NCBI GenBank assembly: GCA_943789375.1
Contig: CALSTX010000019.1
Coordinates: forward strand, 31,668 to 95,667
Reading direction: 5' to 3'
DNA length: 64,000 nt
Source: an uncultured Opitutales bacterium
GTDB lineage: Bacteria > Verrucomicrobiota > Verrucomicrobiia > Opitutales > Seribacteraceae
In this document: in pieces, positions 57,368 through 64,000 of the stretch
Position numbering within the stretch: position 1 is the first letter of the stretch
Layout of the letters: each line of letters opens with the position of its first letter
Translations under genes and position numbers: made by a program
Notes under the pieces: model-generated
Seen by the model: only the letters and a program-made list of their open reading frames with translations
Told to the model about the DNA's origin: nothing
Database searches by the model: none

Positions 57368-58567
57368 CTATGAAGGTGATTCTGAGGCTTTTTTATTTTT
57401 TTCTTCGGTGACCAGCTTGTGGAAGGTAGCGAAGAGGTGCGTTGCATCATTGGGTCCAGGGGCAGCTTCAGGGTGGTATTGAACTGAAAAAACGGGCAGG
57501 TCTTTAAGTCGCATGCCAGAAACCGTCTGATCATTTAAATTATACTCAGTGACGATGGCACCCATTTCTTCAAGCTTTTCTTTATCCGATGCAAAGCCGT
57601 GATTTTGGGAAGTGATAGCAACCTTTTCGGTTTCTATATTTTTCACAGGTTGATTTCCACCGCGATGCCCAAATTTGAGCTTATATGTGTCAGCACCAAT
57701 GGCATGGGTAAGAACCTGGTGACCCAGACAAATGCCGAAAATTGGAAAATCTGACAAAAGAGACTGGACGGTTTGGTGGGCATAGGACAGAGCTGAGGGA
57801 TCTCCCGGACCATTGGAAAGGAAAATTGCATCCGGCTTGTGTGACCGTGCTTCTTCGGCGGTAGCATTTGCCGGCAAGACGATGACATCAAAGCCATGCC
57901 TTTTTAGGTTTTTATAAATGGCTCGTTTGGCCCCGAGATCAAAGGCTACGAGTTTATGAACTTCAGTGGGTTTGTAGTCATCTTTACTTAAGTCCGTCCC
58001 TTCAACAGTAAAGGTTTTACTTTCTTCACCTGTGGGGTCCCAGGTAAAGGATTGCGTGCAGGTAACTTCCTTAACGAAGTCTTTTCCTACAATTCCATCC
58101 CAACTCTTTGCCTTCTCAAGTGCTTCTTTATCACTGATCCCTTCCGTGGAAAGGCACGCCTTTGAGGGCACCGTGGACCCGGATTCTTTTGGTGATGGCC
58201 CGGGTGTCCACTCCCTGGATTCCGGGAATGGAGTGCTTGGCTAGGATATTCACTCACGAGATTGGGTGGCCCGCCAATTGCTTACAACTGGGCTGAGTTC
58301 CCGCACCACAAAGCCGGAAACTTTTGGGCCCGTCTGATTCCTCGTCTTCTTCATTGATACCGTAATTTCCAATTTGGGGCGCCGTCATGGTAACGATCTG
58401 GCCAAAGTAGGAGGGATCGGTGAGGGTTTCCTGGTACCCGGTCATGCCGGTATTGAAAACCGCTTCTCCCATAATGGTGGCGGTTAGCCCCAAAGGAAAA
58501 ACCGCGAAAGACACTTCCGTCTTCCAAGGCTAACACTGCGTCCCGTACTCTGATCTGGATTACTCAT
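57368..58567 (-). pseudogene. carA: Carbamoyl-phosphate synthase small subunit, several frameshifts
   Basis: CarA supplies ammonia from glutamine for carbamoyl phosphate, in pyrimidine and arginine synthesis. The glutaminase half reads cleanly: SNGPGDPS, GICLGHQ with the catalytic Cys, and VQYHPEAAPGP near the end. The N-terminal half changes frame several times but yields [31 protein letters not shown] and GNYGI. The start is probably the ATG at 58567, one base shift before the clean sequence. argH at 28159 is another arginine gene, but it is not linked. Assembly errors are likely. Confidence 0.9.
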
Positions 58568-58711
58568 AAAATTACTCCTGCACTATGTGCTAAACCTTGC
58601 TTGGAAAATTGGCAAACTTGATTTGAGATATTCAGTGATAATTTGATAATTTTTTGAAAAAAGGGGGGAATGTTTGACTAATTTTCAATGCATCATTACC
58701 GAGGTAGGCTT

Positions 58712-60544
58712 ATGGATAAAACAATCGCTGGCTATGATCGTAATAAGACCAAAAATGTCGCTTTGATAAAGTGGTTGGACAAAATGGTGGAAATGTGTGC
58801 ACCGAAAGATGTCCATTGGTGTGATGGTTCAGATGAAGAATGGAGTATGCTCTGCCAACGGATGATAGACCAAGGTTCCATGATCGCCTTAAACCAAGAG
58901 AAGAGGCCGAATAGTTACCTCGTTCGATCCGATCCCCGGGATGTCGCCAGGGTGGAAAGCAGAACTTTTATATGCAGTTACGGTAAAGATGATGCAGGTC
59001 CCACGAATAACTGGGAAGAACCCCGTAAAATGCGGGCCCGGCTGAAAAAACTTTTCCGTGGATGTATGGAGGGGCAGTACTCTTTACATTATCCCTTTCT
59101 GTATGGGTCCCTTGGGGTCAGAAGATCTCCCAATTTGGGGTGCAGGTTACGGACTCTCCCATATGCTGTTTTAAATATGCGGATCATGACCCGTATGGGC
59201 CAGCAGGTCCTTGGATCAATTGGGTGAGCGTGATTTTTTTGTCCCCTGCCTTCACTCCGTTGGTTTTCCTTTGAAGGACGGAATTGAAAGATGTGCCCTG
59301 GCCTTGTGATCCGGACAATACCTACATTGTTCATTTTCCCGAGCAGAGAACGATCGTTTCTTACGGCAGTGGGTATGGAGGTAATGCCTTGCTGGGAAAG
59401 AAGTGCTTAGCATCTACGGATTGCTTCCTGCATGGCCCGGGATAACGAGTGGATGGCCGAGCACATGCTGATTCTTGGCGTGGAGAGCCCGGAGGGTAAA
59501 AAGACTTATGTGGCCGGTGCTTTCCCAAGTGCTTGCGGGAAAACCAATATGGCCATGCTCATCCCGCCAGAATCCATGAAGGACTGGAAGGTTTCAACCG
59601 TGGGTGATGATATCGCCTGGCTCAAGCCGGACGACCAAGGGAATGCTTCGTGCCATTAATCCCGAGGCCGGATTTTTTGGGGTGGCTCCTGGCACTTCCT
59701 GGGACACCAACCCCAACGCCATGGAATCCATGAAGGGAAATAGTCTGTTCACCAATGTTGCCCTGACTGAAGATGGGGATGTTTGGTGGGAGGGCTTGAC
59801 CAAGGAGCCACCCGCGAGGTTAACGGATTGGCGCGGAGAAGATTGGACACCGGAGAGCGATCGAGTCCTGCGGCTCACCCCAACGCCCGCTTTACCTCGC
59901 CCGCGGCCCAATGCCCGACGATTGACCCTGACTGGGAAAACCCTGCAGGTGTGCCTATTTCAGCTTTTATTTTTGGGGGGCGAAGAATGTCTGATATTCC
60001 TCTCGTTTATCAATCTTTTAACTGGAACCACGGCGTCTACCTTGGGAGCAACCCTTTCCTCTGAAACCACCGCGGCGGCGGAAGGGGCATCTTAGGGTAA
60101 TCTACGGAGAGACCCGATGGCGATGATTCCATTTTGCGGTTATAACATGGGAGATTACTTTCGCCATTGGATGAAGATGGGTAAAGCCCTGAAGGAAAAG
60201 CCCAGGATTTTTCATGTAAACTGGTTTCGCAAAGACAAGGATGGCCACTTTCTTATGGCCCGGCTTTCAGGATAATATGCGGGTGCTCCGTTGGATCGTT
60301 GAGCGGTCAACCGGTAAAGGCCGAGCCCATGAAGGCCCCCTTGGGTGGTACCCTGAAAAGGAAGATCTTGATTGGTCCGGTCTTGAGTTTGATCGTCCAG
60401 TCAATGGGACGAGCTAATGGCTATTGACGCCGAGAAGTTTGCGAATGCAGACGCTTGCGGCATGAAGAATTATTTCTTCAACTATCTGAATTTTTACCTA
60501 AAGAGATGCTTTTTGAACGGGAGCTTTTGGTCTCCCGTTTGTGA
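58712..60544 (+). pseudogene. pckG: Phosphoenolpyruvate carboxykinase (GTP), many frameshifts
   Basis: PckG makes phosphoenolpyruvate from oxaloacetate for gluconeogenesis. The conserved pieces are all there in order: HWCDGSDEE, VARVESRTFI, GPLGSEDLPIWG, the active-site [14 protein letters not shown] (Cys in SACGKTN), [27 protein letters not shown], and [11 protein letters not shown] near the end. The last clean frame ends at a TGA at 60542. The start is the ATG at 58712 behind GAGGTAGG; an upstream ATG at 58688 lacks such a site. Perhaps ten base shifts are needed, the highest density in the window. Confidence 0.9.
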
Positions 60545-60562
60545 AGATAGGTTGAAGAAAAT

Positions 60563-61354
60563 TTATACCTCTTGCTTCTTTGACCATCTGTAAAAGATGG
60601 AGGAAAGAACACTAACCGATACAATCATATTTGCTAGTTTCATCAGTACTCCTCCAGTCTTTTGATCTTCTAAGGGGCTAATGTTCATGATTCTCTCTGC
60701 ATAAAAGTAGGTATCATATAACACATCTTTGGAAAAGGTAAGGATGGCAAAGATAGGTGTTTGTCCAAGCATCAGGGCGAGTACATAGAGCATTTGGGGA
60801 CCAAACGACAACGCAGGTATATATTTTGACTTACTACACAGTGGCCACCACATTAGAATGGAGGTAAAAAACATCGATAAGTGCTCTGCCATGTGCAATG
60901 TTTTATCCCGTATTGCCGCTTCATAAAATACCCCGATGTGCCAAAACGAAAAAACCATTGTAAAAAGTAAACCAGCAATGATCGGGTGCAAAAGAAACCG
61001 CAGGATTTTTGCGGTAATCGGATTGCGTTCCAGAAATTCATCGAAGTTTTGGTGAGGAATACCCAGGAGAATAAATAAGGGACTCACATACATGAGGATA
61101 TTGTGTTGGATCATGTGAGCAAAAAACAAGTAATTTTCTCCCAATGGGTCTAAAGGGGAACCCACAGCCAAGTAGAAACTTAGAATCCCAGCCCCAAACC
61201 AACAGGCATGACTCTTTCTAAAGGGGGAGTCTGGGTTTTGGGCTGAGTGTAGGGGACCAACTAGTACAAAATATGCCCAACATACGAATAGTGTACCACC
61301 GATGAGGGCAGGTTCAGTGTGCCAATGGCTAAGAGTAATTGGGGAGTTGGACAT
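60563..61354 (-). CDS. ctaG: Cytochrome c oxidase assembly protein CtaG (caa3-type)
   Basis: The protein of about 263 residues has seven or so transmembrane helices and the conserved His-rich segments HMIQHNILMY and HMAEHLSM of the caa3_CtaG family. These membrane proteins help insert copper or heme into the oxidase. I chose the ATG at 61354; a TTG at 61366 adds four residues. It lies downstream of the oxidase subunit genes, 49 bases after the subunit IV gene. Confidence 0.9.
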   Translation of the reverse strand: MSNSPITLSHWHTEPALIGGTLFVCWAYFVLVGPLHSAQNPDSPFRKSHACWFGAGILSFYLAVGSPLDPLGENYLFFAHMIQHNILMYVSPLFILLGIPHQNFDEFLERNPITAKILRFLLHPIIAGLLFTMVFSFWHIGVFYEAAIRDKTLHMAEHLSMFFTSILMWWPLCSKSKYIPALSFGPQMLYVLALMLGQTPIFAILTFSKDVLYDTYFYAERIMNISPLEDQKTGGVLMKLANMIVSVSVLSSIFYRWSKKQEV

Positions 61355-61403
61355 GGTTATAACCAACTCATTCTATTAAGAAAATAGAAAACAAAAAGGC
61401 GGA

Positions 61404-62090
61404 CTATTGATTTTCAGTCCAATAAGCTTCCGAACGGACTTTTATTCGAAAGTCATCCGTGGTTGCAGATTGAGCAAGCAGAGAGATCTGGGAACCATCA
61501 ACTCTTGCATCATCCTTCGGGAAAAATTGAAGGAAGAAGGGGTTCTCTGGTTTCTCGGAATGAATCTCAACTGTGTCTGCATGGGAAATCTTCCAGATGA
61601 TTTGATGGGGAATACCATCTACCTTCACCCAAAGTTTTTTATTTTGGTCAAATGTGGCAGCTGAGGTATGAGTTGTATTGGATTGGAAATAGGCATCGCC
61701 AACTTTAACATAGCCACCTTTGGTGTAATCATTTTTAGCTTTCCATTCATTGTTGAGTGTGGTCACTTCGAACTGATCAATAACTGGATGTGTATCACCC
61801 ATATAAATGACCGCAAAAAAAGTGAATACAGCGATGACTAACCCCATCAGAAAAAGGATTGTATTAAGTATTTTATCCCATCGTAAGTGCATAAACCACC
61901 AAATGACACCAATAAATTTGAGGACAGATGTGGTGAATAGAATACCTATAATGTAACTGCCATCAAAGGTTTGGACATAAATGATCACAATCTCGAGGCC
62001 GGTAACTGCGACAAGAAACATGGAGAGATTGAAGAAGGTAAAAAACCGTTTACTTTCCTCGGCGACTGGGTCTTCAGAATGTCCGCTCAT
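61404..62090 (-). CDS. ctaF: Cytochrome c oxidase subunit IV family protein with long C-terminal extension
   Basis: The first 105 residues have three transmembrane helices (about 20-45, 48-70 and 78-102) as in prokaryotic subunit IV. A further 120-residue soluble part follows (DTHPVIDQFEVTTLNN onward) that the family usually lacks. It is predicted to lie outside the inner membrane. It contains aromatic and charged residues but no cysteine pair or clear metal site. Possible roles are contact with cytochrome c or another subunit. It follows ctaE by 45 bases. Confidence 0.75.
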   Translation of the reverse strand: MSGHSEDPVAEESKRFFTFFNLSMFLVAVTGLEIVIIYVQTFDGSYIIGILFTTSVLKFIGVIWWFMHLRWDKILNTILFLMGLVIAVFTFFAVIYMGDTHPVIDQFEVTTLNNEWKAKNDYTKGGYVKVGDAYFQSNTTHTSAATFDQNKKLWVKVDGIPHQIIWKISHADTVEIHSEKPENPFFLQFFPKDDARVDGSQISLLAQSATTDDFRIKVRSEAYWTENQ

Positions 62091-62135
62091 AATGATCTAA
62101 GAAAAAAAGAATGATAGTTTGAAATGAGTCAATTG

Positions 62136-62782
62136 CTAGAATGCGTATTCCATTAAATACACAACGGGGAAAATGATGATCCAGACAATGTCAACGAAGT
62201 GCCAATAAAGTCCACAACATTCAACATCGAGGGCATCAGAAACACTCATTTTTCCGGTAAAGGAATAAATTAACCAACCTACCAACCAGAGCACTCCGAT
62301 CGCAACATGGGTACCATGAGTGCCCGTTAAAACATAAAAGGTGGAACCAAATACATGCGGTTCTCCCCGATAAGAAGATAAGGTAAGCTCGTTACCGGGG
62401 GCATGTACAAAGTGAGTGAATTCATAAACCTGACAGGCTAGGAAAATACCACCAAAGATAATGGTGCCAAATAACATCCACCGTGTGCTGGTAAGGTTTC
62501 CCTTGTGGATAGCAGATACTGCGAGAGCCATGAATAGGGAACTCGCAAAAGCACGAAAGTACTAAAGGAAGTTAGTTCAATATCGAAAAGGTCTCGTATG
62601 TCCAAGTAATTACTACCTACAGTTGCTGAAATTTTCCGGTAGATTAGGTGCGTGGATATAAGGGTGCCAAAAAACATACAATCGGAACCCAAGAAAGCCC
62701 ACATTAAGACTTTCTTATTGGGAATACCGGTACTTGTTTCTGGCTCGTGGTGTTCGAGGCTGTTGGCTGCTGCTTCACTCAT
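62136..62782 (-). pseudogene. ctaE: Cytochrome c oxidase subunit III, one frameshift
   Basis: The gene starts at ATG 62782 (MSEAAANSLEHHEPE) and the first frame gives WAFLGSDCMFFGTLIS. Near 62545, in a TTTT run, it shifts to the second frame. That frame continues with LFMALAVSA, EFTHFV, the family segment VLTGTHGTHVAIGV and DVECCGLYWHFVDIVWI. Subunit III helps keep the oxidase stable and takes part in proton uptake. One indel restores a complete protein of about 214 residues. It follows the subunit I gene by 30 bases. Confidence 0.88.
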
Positions 62783-62812
62783 TGGTTAAGGCTTCTATGG
62801 TTAATGGGAGAT

Positions 62813-64000
62813 TTATTCTTCGGACTCTTTGGGGAATAAATGATATCCACCTGGACCTTCAAGAGCCCACATGACGATTCCAAGAATAAAAAGAGACCCA
62901 CCTGCAATCGCAATTTCATAAGGAGTGGCTACAAATTTCTCGGCAATTCAATCGTTTGTCTAAAGAGCAATCCAAGAACCATCACAAACAAACCAACCGC
63001 AGTAACAAGGGGACACCAAGAATGGTCTGGCATGTGAACTCCGTGATCTCCAAGGGTTTCTTTTTGAGCGTGTTTCTCTTTGGGCCCGTAATTATTCTCC
63101 CAAGCTTGATCCCGGGATTGATGATGGGAGTGCGGGCAAAATTGTACTCCTTTACGGGGGAAGATAATGTCCATTCCAATGTTCGGGCATCCCATGGGTT
63201 TTTGCCTGCCCGTTTGAGTTTTTTATTAAAGAATGAATTTACAAACTGATAAACACCGATGGCTATGCCAACTCCAAGAACAAAAGCTCCGATGGTAGCA
63301 ATTTGGTTCCAGGTTTCAAAACCGTGGCCTTCATTGTAGCTATGGGTGCGACGAGGCTGGCCGATCATTCCCAAATAATGCATAGGGAAGAAGGTCACAT
63401 TGAAGCCAATAAACATCAAAGTAAATACAAGTTTACCGAGCTTTTCATTCATGAGTCGACCACTCATTTTGGGTAACCAAAAATAGAAGCCAGCAAATAA
63501 ACCAAAGAGAGCACCTCCGATGAGAACATAATGAAAGTGAGCAACTACGAAATAAGAATCTTGATGTTGAGCATCAATGGGCACTGAGGAGTGCATAATA
63601 CCAGTGAACCCACCAATCATGAACATCGTAATGAAGCCAAGGGCAAAAAGCATGGGAGTATCAAAGCGAATACGGCCTCCCCACATTGTCCCGATCCAGT
63701 TAAAGATTTTGATCCCCGTGGGTATTGCAATAAGCATGGTAAGGATAGAAAAAGCAGAAGTCGCGACCACTCCCATCCCAGTAGTGAACATATGGTGGCT
63801 CCATACAGCGAAGCCCATAAATCCAATGATTGCACCTGAGAAAATAATGAGACCGTAGCCGAAAAGTGGTTTTCTCGAAAAAACGGGGATAATTTCGGAA
63901 ACGATGCCCATAGCAGGCAGGATAAGAATATACACTTCGGGGTGACCAAATATCCAGAATAAATGCTGCCAAAGGTGGGGTTTTCCCCCTTCTAAAAAGT
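62813..64000 (-). pseudogene. ctaD: Cytochrome c oxidase subunit I, 5' part beyond the window, frameshifted
   Basis: Subunit I carries heme a and the heme-copper centre. From the window edge the frame reads FGHPEVYILILPAMG, with the copper His and Tyr region. It goes on with VWSHHMF (two CuB histidines) and HFHYVLIGG (heme ligands). The clean frame ends near 63100. The last helix and tail then continue in two other frames (GLFVMVLGLLF, then FVATPYEIAIAGGSLFIL) to a TAA at 62813. The N-terminal half is outside the window. Subunits III and IV and CtaG follow on the same strand. Confidence 0.9.

Noticed and set aside
58712..60544. Programmed ribosomal frameshifting in pckG, carA or pyrG
   Set aside because: There are too many shifts in both directions, no shared slippery site, and the same pattern in unrelated genes nearby.

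Overview
The window looks like chromosomal DNA of a marine-type Verrucomicrobiota (Opitutae-like) bacterium. I infer this from the gene set: MORN/YwqK-repeat lipoproteins, GYF_2 plus leucine-rich-repeat and SHD1-like domains, a B-type succinate dehydrogenase, a membrane pyrophosphatase, fused E1 alpha-beta, and a caa3/aa3-type oxidase with CtaG. No plasmid, phage, IS element or CRISPR array was seen.

Layout. 0-5.4 kb: an edge gene, a MORN lipoprotein, tRNA-Ser(CGA), a TPR protein, and coupled trpD-glmM. 5.4-11 kb: a plus-strand envelope and lipid run (uppP, rpmF, plsX, fabH, BamD-like, LptE-like, rpe). 11-24.5 kb: hppA, a repeat-rich lipoprotein, a GYF_2-LRR membrane protein, nth, clpB, a three-gene ABC/amidohydrolase unit and pyrG. 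24.6-30.6 kb: sdhCAB, argH and an exported LIM plus DA1-like metalloprotease. 30.6-35.4 kb: an ebo operon (eboE-C-D-F, without eboA or eboB). 35.4-38.9 kb: a structured intergenic region, an ECF sigma factor, its probable anti-sigma factor, a PDZ protein and a porin. 39-40.6 kb: a two-domain PPK2 enzyme. 40.8-55.7 kb: a plus-strand carbohydrate locus with a sugar-phosphate-isomerase-like cupin, PfkB kinase, PHP protein, divergent mannitol-phosphate-dehydrogenase-like protein, DeoR regulator, a complete 2-oxoacid dehydrogenase complex, class II aldolase, a SorE-like protein and a clear SorD homologue. 55.7-64 kb: fucU, a histone-deacetylase-family gene, carA, pckG and a cytochrome oxidase cluster.

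How the genes fit together. The 40.8-55.7 kb locus looks like a route for hexitol- or ketohexose-phosphates entering at fructose-6-phosphate, with its own pyruvate-type dehydrogenase. A candidate DeoR operator lies just before the regulator. The ebo operon would make and move an unknown metabolite across the inner membrane.

Quality warning. At least ten genes, several normally essential or central (pyrG, uppP, carA, pckG, ctaD, ctaE), are readable over their expected lengths only by switching frame. The breaks cluster at 22.8-23.5, 36.6-38.9, 55.7-60.5 and 62.5-63.2 kb. This fits indel errors in the assembly better than gene decay. I list these genes as interrupted and say so in each entry.
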